A DNA stretch of 64,000 nt from Rhizobium lentis (GTDB taxonomy: Bacteria; Pseudomonadota; Alphaproteobacteria; Rhizobiales; Rhizobiaceae). The stretch covers positions 3,063,001-3,127,000 of the forward strand of contig NZ_CP071454.1 of NCBI RefSeq assembly GCF_017352135.1, in the 5' to 3' direction. Under the pieces are notes generated by a model, which saw only the letters and a program-made list of their open reading frames with translations, did no database searches and had not been told where the DNA came from. Positions 54,535 to 64,000 of this stretch are shown here, one piece after another. The translations under genes were made by a program, and so were the position numbers. The first letter of the stretch is position 1; each line of letters begins with the position of its first letter.

Positions 54535-54900
54535 ATGCTGAAGTCCCTGAATTCGAGCAACCGGACGACTTTCGATATCGTCAATATCGTTGCCGGTCTT
54601 GCTCTTCTGATCTCACCATGGCTGCTCGGCTTCGCAGCCGAGAGCGGCGCCGCATGGAATGCCTGGATCGTCGGCGCTGCCATCGCCCTAATCGCCGCAG
54701 CGGCTCTCTACGCCTTCTATGAGGTGGAGGAATGGGTCAATCTTGTCCTAGGCGTATGGGCGGTCGTCGCACCGTGGGTGCTGGGCTTTGCGGCCGTGAC
54801 AGCGGCGATGTGGGTGCATCTGATTGTGGGTGTTGTCGTCGCCGTAGTGGCCGCCGGCAGCATCTGGTTCAGCCATAACCATCCGCTTTCAACCGTATAA
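54535..54900 (+). CDS. SPW repeat membrane protein
   Basis: A 121-aa membrane protein with four hydrophobic segments and two SPW-type repeats: NIVAGLALLISPWLLGFA (about residues 17-34) and NLVLGVWAVVAPWVLGFA (about 69-86). The SPW family is of unknown function. AGGAG lies upstream of the ATG. It precedes a strong terminator-like hairpin. Confidence 0.9.
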   Translation: MLKSLNSSNRTTFDIVNIVAGLALLISPWLLGFAAESGAAWNAWIVGAAIALIAAAALYAFYEVEEWVNLVLGVWAVVAPWVLGFAAVTAAMWVHLIVGVVVAVVAAGSIWFSHNHPLSTV

Positions 54901-54907
54901 GCGACTC

Positions 54908-54937
54908 AGAACGGGTCCGGCCGCCGGGCCCGTTCTT
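54908..54937 (+). terminator. Strong hairpin between the SPW gene and degP
   Basis: AGAACGGG (54908-54915) and CCCGTTCT (54929-54936) with inner TCCGG/CCGGG pairs give a 13-bp stem with a CCG loop, then TTCC. It may end the hsp20 transcript or attenuate reading into degP-ftsH. Confidence 0.65.
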
Positions 54938-54979
54938 CCGAATTCAAGTTTCAAACGAGGAGAGTCGAGGAGCAAACCG

Positions 54980-56365
54980 ATGTTCGATTTAGCCCCGAGG
55001 CTCCGCACGATCGCCGTTTCCGCAGCTATCGCCGCCGGAGCCGTCCTGATCACCGTCACCCCCGTCATTGCACAGACAGCGGCGCCTGTACCTTCGGCTG
55101 CCAGCTTGCCAAGCCTAGCGCCGATGCTCGATCATATCACCCCAGCCGTCGTCAATATCGCTGTCGTCTCGCGGTCACCAGGCGGAAACAATCCTCTCTA
55201 CAGCGATCCAAACTTCCGCCACTTCTTTGATGTGCCGGAGCAGCAACGGCGGGATAGGATGAGTGCCGGCTCTGGGGTCATCATCGACGCCGCGAAAGGC
55301 TATGTGCTCACCAATCATCATGTCGTGGATGGCGGGACGGAGATTTCCGTCACGCTGAAGGATGGGCGTCAGTTCCCGGCAAAACTCATCGGCAGTGACA
55401 AGGAAACCGATATCGCGCTGCTCCAGATCGATGCAAAAAATCTTGTGGCGATCCAGGTCGGCGATTCCGACGCCCTCAAGGTGGGCGACTATGTCGTCGC
55501 GATCGGCAATCCTTTCGGACTCGGTCAAACGGTTACGTCGGGCATCGTCAGCGCCCTCGGACGCAGCGGCTTGAACATCGAAGGCTATGAGGACTTCATT
55601 CAGACGGATGCCTCGATCAATCCGGGAAATTCCGGGGGCGCCCTGGTAACGCTCGATGGCAAGCTGATCGGGGTCAATACAGCGATCCTCAGCCCCGCCG
55701 GCGCCAATGTCGGCATCGGATTTGCCGTTCCAAGCAATATGGCGGTGACGGTGATGAATCAATTGATTGCCCATAGGGAGGTGCGACGTGGCAGGCTCGG
55801 GATCGGTATCCAGAATATAACGCCCGACCTCGCTGAGGCACTAAGACTTGGCGATTTGCGGGGCGCCCTGATTGCCAATGTCGAGCCTGGCTCGTCGGCC
55901 GAGCAGGCCGGACTAAAGACCGGCGATGTGGTGACGGCGATCGACGGACGTCCCGTTCATGGCGCGACTGACCTCAGGAACCGGATCGGCCTTACGCCGG
56001 CGGGCAGCAACGTCCGCTTGACTGTGAAGCGTGGCGATGACGAGAGGGTGATTGCTGCCACCATCGCTGCCGAAGACCACTCTCCTGCAGATCTGTCCGG
56101 CACGGCGCTGGAGGGTGCCACGATGCGGGACGCCCCTAAAGGGGGATTGCGGGATGGGGACGTCTCCGGCGTGGTGATAGAGAATGTGGCTCCCGGCAGC
56201 ACCGCGGCTCGCGCCGGTATTCGTGCCGGCGACTTAATCGTTGCGATAAACCGCGTTCCCGTTGCTTCCATCGCCGACTTGCGACGGACGATTGCCGAAA
56301 AGCCAGCTATAGTCGCCCTCGAACTGATCCGCGATGGCGGCCGGCTGCTGCTGGTCATCCGCTAG
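54980..56365 (+). CDS. Periplasmic serine protease of the Do/DegP (HtrA) family
   Basis: A 461-aa protein with a signal peptide (about 1-31, after VIA-QT). The trypsin-like triad is visible: His in LTNHHVVDGG (about residue 113), Asp in KETDIALLQ (about 144) and Ser in NPGNSGGAL (about 219). Two PDZ domains follow (about 265-355 and 385-460). It removes or refolds damaged envelope proteins. GAGG precedes the ATG. ftsH begins 14 nt after its stop. Confidence 0.94.
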   Translation: MFDLAPRLRTIAVSAAIAAGAVLITVTPVIAQTAAPVPSAASLPSLAPMLDHITPAVVNIAVVSRSPGGNNPLYSDPNFRHFFDVPEQQRRDRMSAGSGVIIDAAKGYVLTNHHVVDGGTEISVTLKDGRQFPAKLIGSDKETDIALLQIDAKNLVAIQVGDSDALKVGDYVVAIGNPFGLGQTVTSGIVSALGRSGLNIEGYEDFIQTDASINPGNSGGALVTLDGKLIGVNTAILSPAGANVGIGFAVPSNMAVTVMNQLIAHREVRRGRLGIGIQNITPDLAEALRLGDLRGALIANVEPGSSAEQAGLKTGDVVTAIDGRPVHGATDLRNRIGLTPAGSNVRLTVKRGDDERVIAATIAAEDHSPADLSGTALEGATMRDAPKGGLRDGDVSGVVIENVAPGSTAARAGIRAGDLIVAINRVPVASIADLRRTIAEKPAIVALELIRDGGRLLLVIR

Positions 56366-56379
56366 CCGGGAGCGGCCTC

Positions 56380-58215
56380 ATGGCTATGAACAGCAAGACA
56401 AAGTTCAACATCGGATATTGGGTCGCCGCCTTCTTCGTCCTCGTGGCAATCCAGTATCTTTTGGCGACGACGACGCAAGTTGCGGGGATCTCTTACAGCC
56501 AGTTCGAAACGGACCTTCGGGACGGCAAGGTCGCCGAAGTCGCCGTCTCCGACAACTTTATCCAGGGGCGCTACAAGGAGCCGCAGAACGGCCGGGCCTT
56601 TTTTCTGACGACGCGTGTGGAGCCCAGCCTCGCCCAGCAGCTTCAGAGCCATGGGGTGATCGTAACCGGTCAGATCGAAAGCACGTTCCTGCGTGATCTT
56701 CTTTCCTGGCTTATTCCCGTGGCGCTCTTCGTCGGCATCTGGATGTTCGTGCTGAGGCGCATGGGTGGCGGGATTGGCGGCGGCCTCATGCAGATCGGCA
56801 AGAGCAAGGCACGAATTTATGTCCAGTCTGACACCGGCGTGACGCTAAAGGATGTGGCCGGGGTCGACGAAGCCAAGGAGGAGCTCAAGGAAATCGTCGA
56901 CTTCCTCAAGGATCCGGCAGGTTACGGCCGGCTGGGTGGCCGGATGCCGAAAGGGGTGCTGCTCGTCGGCCCACCTGGTACCGGCAAGACCCTGCTGGCG
57001 CGCGCAGTCGCAGGGGAGGCCGGTGTAGCATTTTTCTCGATTTCCGGCTCCGAATTTGTCGAGATGTTCGTCGGCGTCGGTGCTGCGCGCGTCCGCGATC
57101 TCTTTGAACAGGCGCGCGCCAAGGCGCCGGCCATCATCTTCATCGATGAGCTCGATGCACTCGGCCGCGCCCGCGGCATCGGTCCGATGGCGGGCGGTCA
57201 TGATGAAAAGGAGCAGACTCTCAACCAGCTGCTCGTGGAGCTCGACGGCTTCGACTCGTCTACGGGGCTGGTATTGCTTGCCGCCACAAACCGGCCGGAA
57301 ATCCTCGATCCCGCCCTCCTCAGGGCCGGCCGCTTCGATCGCCAGGTGCTGGTCGACCGGCCTGACAAGGCCGGACGCATCGAGATCCTCAACGTGCATC
57401 TGAAGAAGTCGAAGCTGGCGCCAGAAGTCGACATCGAGCAGATTGCCGCGCTGACACCAGGGTTTACGGGTGCCGACCTTGCCAATCTCGCGAACGAGGC
57501 AACGCTGCTCGCCACGCGCCGGAAAGCCGATGCTGTCAGTATGGAGGATTTTAACAACGCGGTAGAACGCATTGTCGCAGGTCTCGAAAAGCGCAACCGG
57601 CTGCTCAATCCCAAGGAGCGGGAGATTGTCGCCCATCACGAGATGGGCCATGCACTGGTTGCGATGGCATTGCCTGGTGTCGATCCTGTCCACAAGGTCT
57701 CGATCATCCCGCGCGGCATTGGCGCGCTCGGCTATACGATTCAGCGGCCAACGGAGGATAGATTTCTGATGACCCGCGAGGAGCTCGAAAACAAGATGGC
57801 GGTCTTGCTCGGCGGACGCGCGGCTGAATGGATCATCTATGGCCGTTTGTCCACGGGTGCGGCCGACGACCTCGTCAAGGTCACGGATATCGCCCGCGCC
57901 ATGGTTACCCGCTACGGCATGACGGAAAAGCTGGGGCACGTCGCGCTTGAGAAGGACCGGCGCTCATTCCTTGCGACAGACCAGCCCTTCTACGGACCAC
58001 AGGAGCATGAATATTCCGACGAAACCGCCGCAGCGGTCGACGAAGAGGTCCGACGCATTGTCGACACGACGTTCGGCAGGGCGGTGGAATTGCTTCGGAA
58101 ACGCAAAAGCATGCTGGAACGGGCGGCGCGGCTTCTCCTCGAAAAAGAGACTCTAAATGAGACCGACTTGCGGTCCCTTCTGGTCAGGGTCGAAGCGGCG
58201 GATCAGCCCACTTGA
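56380..58215 (+). CDS. ATP-dependent zinc metalloprotease FtsH, probable second copy
   Basis: A 611-aa membrane-anchored AAA+ protease. Two N-terminal membrane helices (about 13-29 and 104-121) flank a periplasmic domain. Walker A is GPPGTGKT (about 195-202), Walker [36 protein letters not shown] in sense, and the zinc site HHEMGH (about 423-428). The length is slightly below the usual 640 because the C-terminal tail is short. Its place behind degP and the hsp20 genes marks it as a stress-locus copy. Confidence 0.94.
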   Translation: MAMNSKTKFNIGYWVAAFFVLVAIQYLLATTTQVAGISYSQFETDLRDGKVAEVAVSDNFIQGRYKEPQNGRAFFLTTRVEPSLAQQLQSHGVIVTGQIESTFLRDLLSWLIPVALFVGIWMFVLRRMGGGIGGGLMQIGKSKARIYVQSDTGVTLKDVAGVDEAKEELKEIVDFLKDPAGYGRLGGRMPKGVLLVGPPGTGKTLLARAVAGEAGVAFFSISGSEFVEMFVGVGAARVRDLFEQARAKAPAIIFIDELDALGRARGIGPMAGGHDEKEQTLNQLLVELDGFDSSTGLVLLAATNRPEILDPALLRAGRFDRQVLVDRPDKAGRIEILNVHLKKSKLAPEVDIEQIAALTPGFTGADLANLANEATLLATRRKADAVSMEDFNNAVERIVAGLEKRNRLLNPKEREIVAHHEMGHALVAMALPGVDPVHKVSIIPRGIGALGYTIQRPTEDRFLMTREELENKMAVLLGGRAAEWIIYGRLSTGAADDLVKVTDIARAMVTRYGMTEKLGHVALEKDRRSFLATDQPFYGPQEHEYSDETAAAVDEEVRRIVDTTFGRAVELLRKRKSMLERAARLLLEKETLNETDLRSLLVRVEAADQPT

Positions 58216-58379
58216 GTGGGCGGCACGATCAATCGGCCGCGGAGAAGGGTGACAATTGCGGCCGAGACGTAGTAGGCCGGCGCGGCCTTTGCCGGGCTCA
58301 GGTGACCTCCGGAACTTAATTCGCCGCGCCGACCTATGCCGCCTGGACTGCTTTGATCGTGCCGATCATGGCTCGGCGC

Positions 58380-58793
58380 TTATTCCCCCGGCTCGAATAC
58401 CATGGCGTGGCCGTTAATGCAGTAGCGTAGGCCGGTCGGCGGCGGGCCGTCGGGAAAGACGTGGCCGAGGTGGGCGTCGCAGGTGCCGCAGCGGATTTCG
58501 GTCCGCACCATGCCGTAGCTCGTGTCGCGATGCTCGGTCACCGCGTCGGGAGAGACCGCCTCGAAATAGCTCGGCCAGCCGCAGCCGGCATCGAATTTCG
58601 TGTCGGAGCGGAAAAGCGGCGCGTTGCAGCCGACGCAGCGGTAAAGCCCGGTCTCGAAGGAATCCCAGTAGGGGCCGGTGAAGGCGCGTTCCGTGCCGTG
58701 CTGGCGCGTGATGCGGTATTGCTCGGGCGTGAGCTGCTCTTTCCATTCGGCATCGGTCTTATGGATCTTGGCGGCGGTTGCAGTTTCGGACAT
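58380..58793 (-). CDS. msrB: Peptide-methionine (R)-S-oxide reductase MsrB
   Basis: A 137-aa enzyme that repairs methionine-R-sulfoxide in proteins. Zinc-binding CxxC pairs are in CVGC (about residue 47) and CGTC (about 96-99). The catalytic cysteine is in [10 protein letters not shown] (about 119). The ATG at 58793 has GGAG 6 nt upstream; the frame to 58997 runs through unrelated sequence. It fits the oxidative-stress theme of the neighbouring block. Confidence 0.94.
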   Translation of the reverse strand: MSETATAAKIHKTDAEWKEQLTPEQYRITRQHGTERAFTGPYWDSFETGLYRCVGCNAPLFRSDTKFDAGCGWPSYFEAVSPDAVTEHRDTSYGMVRTEIRCGTCDAHLGHVFPDGPPPTGLRYCINGHAMVFEPGE

Positions 58794-58981
58794 GACGTGC
58801 TCCTTTCGCCGAGGGGCGGTTCCGTTTCGCCAGAAAATGTGGTGCGCCGTCCCTGGTTCATCAAGCCTCCGGCGCCGTGCCGCGAGAATCGCGGCATGCA
58901 GCAATTCAGGGAAGACGCTTGCTTTTACATCCATTAAGGGTTTTCTGTTAGGGTTAATGTTACGTACATTGAGGAAACAGT

Positions 58982-59197
58982 GTGTTTGAAGCGGCAATCG
59001 TCCTGCTCTACGGTCTCGTGGCCGCCGCCGCCATGGCGGTCACGATGCTGGAGGGTTGGGCGAATCATGACGGCCTGACGCTCCATCGGCTTGCCGGGCT
59101 CATCGCCTGCCTGCTCTGGCCGCTGACGCTTCTGCTCTTTATCTTGCACGGCTCGGTCGTCCGGCTGCTGACTCGACTCTCCCGCTCGCCGGCCTGA
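58982..59197 (+). CDS. Small two-helix membrane protein
   Basis: A 71-aa protein starting at GTG (58982) with GAGGA 6-7 nt upstream. Two hydrophobic segments: about residues 3-23 and 37-57, ending in a short basic tail ([11 protein letters not shown]). No family recognised. It is divergent from msrB. Confidence 0.6.
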   Translation: MFEAAIVLLYGLVAAAAMAVTMLEGWANHDGLTLHRLAGLIACLLWPLTLLLFILHGSVVRLLTRLSRSPA

Positions 59198-59651
59198 CCA
59201 TGGACTCTCTGAGCCGATGCTTTTGGCCTCTTAACCTGTTTTACGCCGAACTTATGCACAGGAAGGCGTGAGTAAAGCTTGGCCTAAAGTCCTATAATTC
59301 TTCACCAGCCATTTTTTCTCAAGAAAAACGACAAATAATAATTGGCCTTTCGGCCAAACGATGGTATTTGGAAATGCAAGTAGAATTCTGATTGTGAATT
59401 ACAATCGTTCTGCTTCCAAGTCCCTCAGTTTTGATTTTCAATGTCTAACTGGGGCCATCGCCTGGAAGAGGACGGTAGTGGTTTTCGGTCAGGCAGTATA
59501 AGAACAGGTCTCGGACTTCGGAATCTAGGGGTGGATTTCACGTTTTTCGAAACAGAAGATTGCTTCCTGTGCTTTTGCTGTTCGCTTCTACGAGGCGGGT
59601 CTTTGGTGTGACAGTCAAAGATCGTTTGAGCATGCTAACAGGAGAAAGAGT
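59198..59651 (+). promoter_or_regulatory. Long AT-rich region upstream of mucR/rosR with inverted repeats
   Basis: This 454-bp gap has no supported gene. It contains the perfect inverted repeat GATTGT-GAATT-ACAATC (59390-59406) and the hairpin TTGGCC-TTTC-GGCCAA (about 59342-59357). Ros/MucR regulators bind AT-rich repeats before their own gene, so autoregulation is likely (family knowledge). An AGGAG site lies just before the ATG at 59652. Confidence 0.6.
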
Positions 59652-60083
59652 ATGACGGATATAGCGACCGGCAATGGGCCGGAGCTGCTTGTGGAACTGA
59701 CGGCCGACATCGTGGCGGCTTACGTCAGCAACCATGTTGTCCCGGTCAGTGACCTGGCGAATCTGATTTCCGACGTGCATTCGGCACTGAGCAACACGTC
59801 CGTACCGCAGCCTGCTGCGGCCGTCGTCGAAAAGCAGAAGCCTGCAGTCTCTGTCCGCAAGTCCGTACAGGACGAGCAGATTACGTGCCTGGAATGTGGC
59901 GGCAACTTCAAGTCCCTCAAGCGTCACCTGATGACGCACCACAGTCTCTCGCCGGAAGAATACCGCGAGAAGTGGGACCTGCCGACCGACTACCCGATGG
60001 TAGCGCCCGCTTATGCCGAAGCGCGTTCGCGCCTGGCAAAGGAAATGGGCCTGGGTCAGCGCCGCAAGCGCGGCCGCGGCTGA
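59652..60083 (+). CDS. rosR: MucR/RosR family zinc-finger transcriptional regulator
   Basis: A 143-aa alpha-proteobacterial regulator of exopolysaccharide synthesis, motility and symbiosis. The prokaryotic zinc finger is [19 protein letters not shown] (about residues 79-97), followed by [24 protein letters not shown], the MucR signature. The basic C-terminus QRRKRGRG contacts DNA. The name rosR/mucR is used interchangeably in Rhizobium. Confidence 0.94.
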   Translation: MTDIATGNGPELLVELTADIVAAYVSNHVVPVSDLANLISDVHSALSNTSVPQPAAAVVEKQKPAVSVRKSVQDEQITCLECGGNFKSLKRHLMTHHSLSPEEYREKWDLPTDYPMVAPAYAEARSRLAKEMGLGQRRKRGRG

Positions 60084-60107
60084 GCTTTTTCGAAAGCCAT
60101 CGACGAC

Positions 60108-60134
60108 AAAAGCCGGGTCTTGTGCCCGGCTTTT
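60108..60134 (+). terminator. Intrinsic terminator of mucR/rosR
   Basis: AAAAGCCGGG (60108-60117) / CCCGGCTTTT (60125-60134), a 10-bp stem with a 7-nt loop, then CTGTCT. It starts 24 nt after the stop codon. Confidence 0.88.
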
Positions 60135-60473
60135 CTGTCTGTATCGCGAAGAAGTTGCCGAAATACCGTGCGCCGTTTCGGTGACATCCTGGTTCTGAGC
60201 CAATAACTGTGAATGGATCGGACTTTAGTCTGAACGTGCGGCAAAATCTCCCTCTTCCGGGCGAGGAAAATAATCTTCCTGACTATTTCATGCCTGCCGC
60301 AAAATGAACAAGGCTAAGGCGCGATACTATCAGACGACGCACTTGTGCTTCATGGCGATGCCGTAGAATGTATTCCTATACTATAAGAAAGTGTTAATAT
60401 AGTAAATTCGACCGGGTGGCCGCTTTCGGAATTGGCCAGTCTGCCGCGCTCGGTTCGACCGAATCAATCGCCT
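60135..60473. other. Intergenic stretch without recognised feature
   Basis: After the mucR terminator about 340 bp are AT-richer than average. I see no ORF with a credible ribosome site, no tRNA and no named repeat. It could host the end of sufE transcription. Confidence 0.5.
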
Positions 60474-60896
60474 TCACGCCGCGGCGCGGACTTTCGCCTC
60501 TTCGCGGATTCTCTTTACCATTGAGCGCAGCCCGTTCGAGCGCTGCGACGACAGGTTCTCCACCAGGCCGATCTTCGAGAAGATATCGAAGGCATCGAGC
60601 GCAGCGATCTCGGAAGCCGGCTTGCCGGAATAGGTGGCAAGCACGATGGCGACGAGGCCGCGCACGATATGGGCGTCGGAATCGCCCTCGAAACTCATGA
60701 TCGGATTTTCCGGATCGCCCGTCGTATGCGTCACCAGCCACACCTGGCTGGCGCAGCCCATCACCTTGTTCTCGGAGGTGCGTTTTTCCTCCGCGAGCTC
60801 GGGCAGCGCCTTGCCGAGTTCAATGACGTAGCGGTAGCGGTCTTCCCAATCGTCCAAGAAGGTGAAGTCGTCGATGATCTGGTCGAGGGATGCCAT
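60474..60896 (-). CDS. sufE: SufE family protein (cysteine desulfurase partner)
   Basis: A 140-aa protein accepting sulfur from SufS for Fe-S cluster assembly. The active cysteine is in NKVMGCASQVWL (about residue 49), and the C-terminal QRSNGLRSMVKRIREEA is typical. The ATG at 60896 follows AAGG. No suf operon adjoins; the stand-alone SufE next to MucR is a rhizobial pattern. Confidence 0.93.
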   Translation of the reverse strand: MASLDQIIDDFTFLDDWEDRYRYVIELGKALPELAEEKRTSENKVMGCASQVWLVTHTTGDPENPIMSFEGDSDAHIVRGLVAIVLATYSGKPASEIAALDAFDIFSKIGLVENLSSQRSNGLRSMVKRIREEAKVRAAA

Positions 60897-61066
60897 GGAA
60901 AGCCTTTCACCATTCGCATGCCGGCAGGCGATTTTACACCAGGGCATGCTCTAGAACTGCATATAGGTGATAGACCGACGGATTTGAACCGTTAAAGCGC
61001 ACCGCAGTCTTCAGATTTGCCCGCGCGTCGGCTTTTGTGTCTGCGGCTGTCATTTTCGCGCACATG

Positions 61067-61107
61067 CTTTAAAAGAAACGCCGTGAGGGATGGGCATCCT
61101 CACGGCG
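61067..61107 (-). terminator. Minus-strand terminator downstream of the DUF5330 gene
   Basis: CGCCGTGAGG (on minus) - 9-nt loop - CCTCACGGCG, a perfect 10-bp stem, followed on the minus strand by TTTCTTTT. It is about 180 nt after the DUF5330 stop at 61285. The 388-bp gap 60897-61284 otherwise shows nothing I can support. Confidence 0.65.
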
Positions 61108-61284
61108 CAGCAACATGCTGAATTAAACAGGGCAGGCACGTCAGGCATGGGCATTTCCGCGTCATGCGGACCACCGATGCAAGCTCAAGCAATCCCGGAT
61201 CAGATGCGCTCTCGCGTCCCGAATTGCGGCAATGAAGGCGAATAGTTGCAGATGCGCGCTGCGCGGGGCGCCCGCGCAATCTCG

Positions 61285-61773
61285 TCAGATCGCCGGCTTC
61301 GGCGTCGGCAGCGGGATCGCGCCGGTAACCACGGTCTCGGCCTCGTCGTCGACCGGCGGACGGTAAGGCATCGGCTGGTTCAGCGCAGCCTTTGCCTCGC
61401 TCACCTTCTCCTGAACGGAGGGGGAGGCAAGGGAGGGGATGGCAGGTGCCGCCCGCTTTGCCGGTTCGGCAAGCTTTGCGGTTGTTGCCGGCTCGTCCGT
61501 GAACTGGCTGTCGAGCAGTTCATAAGCGACGCGGGCGCCCTCACGAGCCCGGTAGCCGAGCGCCGTCAGGGTCTCCGAGCCCTTGGCGCAGACCTCCGGC
61601 TTTTCCGAGCACATGCCTGTAAGATAGTCATAGGCGCCGCTCGCAGCCGTAAAGGCGTCGGAAAGCTGCAATTGCGGGCCGCCGGCGAGCTTGTCGGATC
61701 CCTCCGTGCTGAAGACGGAAAGAAGCACGAGCACAAGGCCAAACCAGAAGGATCCTTTGATCAGAAACCACAT
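61285..61773 (-). CDS. DUF5330 domain-containing protein
   Basis: A 162-aa protein. An N-terminal hydrophobic stretch (about 7-22, WFGLVLVLLSVF) acts as anchor or signal. Then a helical domain with a cysteine pair (MCSEKPEVCAKG, about 54-63) and a Pro/Ala-rich tail ending in GAIPLPTPKPAI. The family is restricted to Rhizobiales and uncharacterised. Confidence 0.85.
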   Translation of the reverse strand: MWFLIKGSFWFGLVLVLLSVFSTEGSDKLAGGPQLQLSDAFTAASGAYDYLTGMCSEKPEVCAKGSETLTALGYRAREGARVAYELLDSQFTDEPATTAKLAEPAKRAAPAIPSLASPSVQEKVSEAKAALNQPMPYRPPVDDEAETVVTGAIPLPTPKPAI

Positions 61774-62225
61774 TGTCGTTGCCCATCCTGTTTTCCTGTC
61801 CGGTCTTATCGCCGAATCAGGCCGGTTGTCCGGTGTGCTTTCACCCTATCGCCAAGTTGCGAATGCCGCTTTTCGAAACTCACGCGCATTTGCGGCAAAT
61901 TTAATTCAAATTTTAGCGAAGGGCATTTGAGCCGCATTTAAGTCGAATGCGAGCGATTGTCGTTAAGCATCAGGGCAGCACCTGCCTGCAATTGCAGGGC
62001 TTTTGCCAGTTCGCCTTGCCACAGGAGTTAACGCAGTGCTGAAATATGAAGGAAATCCGTCGCTTACCGGCTATTAACCACAAAAAGCAAAGTGGCTCTC
62101 GGATGCTTCAAAATGGGAATTTCTGCGCTTTCTGGCTGTGAACAGCGCTTTTGCCTTATCCTTTCCTTAAGTCGCGGGGGCCTATTGTCCGGATCGACAG
62201 ACAGCCTTTTCGGGGCGGGTATTGC
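61774..62225. promoter_or_regulatory. Divergent intergenic region between DUF5330 and the histidine kinase
   Basis: This 452-bp gap holds both promoters. A perfect 14-bp palindrome CCTGCAATTGCAGG lies at 61985-61998, followed by GCTTTT. A TTAA-TTCAAAT-TTTA stretch near 61901 is one base off the CtrA consensus TTAA-N7-TTAA. I see no other gene or repeat. Confidence 0.4.
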
Positions 62226-63738
<1,513 letters not shown>

Positions 63739-63767
<29 letters not shown>

Positions 63768-64000
63768 GGGAAAGAAGCGACGGCAGCAGCCGGGCCTTGT
63801 GGTGTCGGGTGCGGCCGCTCTTGGCGGCCTCGGCCTGCAGGGCGCATCTGCGCTCGGCGGTCTCGGTCTGCAAGGGGCATCTGCCTTGGGCGGCGTCATC
63901 GGCCGCAATCCGTCGGTCGCCGGCGGCACGATCGCCTTCTTCGTCATCTTCTCCTTCGTTGCGGCCAACGCGCTCTGGTATCAGCCCGGCCTGCATCCGC
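63739..64000 (+). CDS. Membrane-anchored protein with Gly-Leu repeats, 3' end cut by window
   Basis: 87 residues are visible. A basic N-terminus (AARKRKSPRGKKRRQQPG) is followed by 2.5 copies of an 11-residue repeat (GASALGGLGLQ, from 63808) and a membrane helix (GGTIAFFVIFSFVAANALWYQ). GAGGGG lies before the ATG, which overlaps the kinase gene by 29 nt, implying coupled translation. Rhizobial proteins of this start often continue into a peptidoglycan-binding domain (recollection). The visible part is insufficient to name it. Confidence 0.7.

Noticed and set aside
60960..61030. tRNA-like T-arm (GGTTCAAATCC on the minus strand)
   Set aside because: The acceptor strand GGTCTAT has no complementary 5' partner at the right distance, and no anticodon arm can be built, so it is not a tRNA gene.

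Overview
The window looks like a 64-kb piece of a Rhizobium replicon (R. leguminosarum/R. etli type), probably chromosomal. The evidence is a MucR/RosR zinc-finger regulator followed by sufE, a DUF5330 protein and a PdhS-type kinase, a DmeR-DmeF metal efflux pair, RIME-like palindromic repeats, a usg-groESL arrangement with a CIRCE operator, and high-GC coding typical of Rhizobiales. I see no rRNA, tRNA, CRISPR array, transposase or phage genes. Coding density is high, and most genes sit in short operons or convergent/divergent pairs.

Layout. 1-7525: a polyol/sugar uptake and oxidation cluster on the minus strand (binding protein, two permeases, a 67-aa membrane protein, a xylitol-type dehydrogenase, an SDR and a truncated ATPase), divergent from an AraC regulator. 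7537-9771: a zinc alcohol dehydrogenase and a branched-chain aminotransferase. 9781-11706: two tandem 80-bp palindromic repeats, then a promoter, a 15-codon leader ORF and mutually exclusive hairpins ending in a T6 terminator, all upstream of a second methionyl-tRNA synthetase. This is the best candidate for an undescribed regulatory element (Met-tRNA attenuation). 11913-22779: housekeeping and accessory genes (nadE, MFS, TauE, a PmtA-like methyltransferase, sodB, a doubly frameshifted metallophosphoesterase, a WYL regulator facing a LysE exporter, two cytochromes c, a GST and an acetyltransferase). 23015-25601: a RIME-like repeat, dmeR-dmeF with its C6-tract operator, and a class A beta-lactamase. 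25751-45290: gcd, selO, MFS, a homocysteine methyltransferase facing a TetR regulator, oligopeptidase B, secreted proteins, a flavin oxidoreductase, an AI-2E family transporter, a universal stress protein, a HlyIII protein and a pentapeptide-repeat protein.

45376-58215 is a proteostasis and stress block: usg, CIRCE-groES-groEL, a small conserved protein, a GT4 glycosyltransferase with a glycogen-debranching-type glucosidase, then a ROSE-type RNA thermometer leading into hsp20-hsp20-NDUFS4-like-omega-like-SPW-degP-ftsH. Its gene logic resembles the gamma-proteobacterial transmissible locus of stress tolerance, but with different members, including paralogues of an RNA polymerase omega subunit and of a complex I accessory subunit. 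58380-64000 holds msrB, a small membrane protein, mucR/rosR with a long AT-rich upstream region, sufE, a DUF5330 protein and a PdhS-family histidine kinase that overlaps a truncated gene at the right edge.

Limits: all names rest on reading motifs and family resemblance by eye. No alignments, RNA folding or codon statistics were run.
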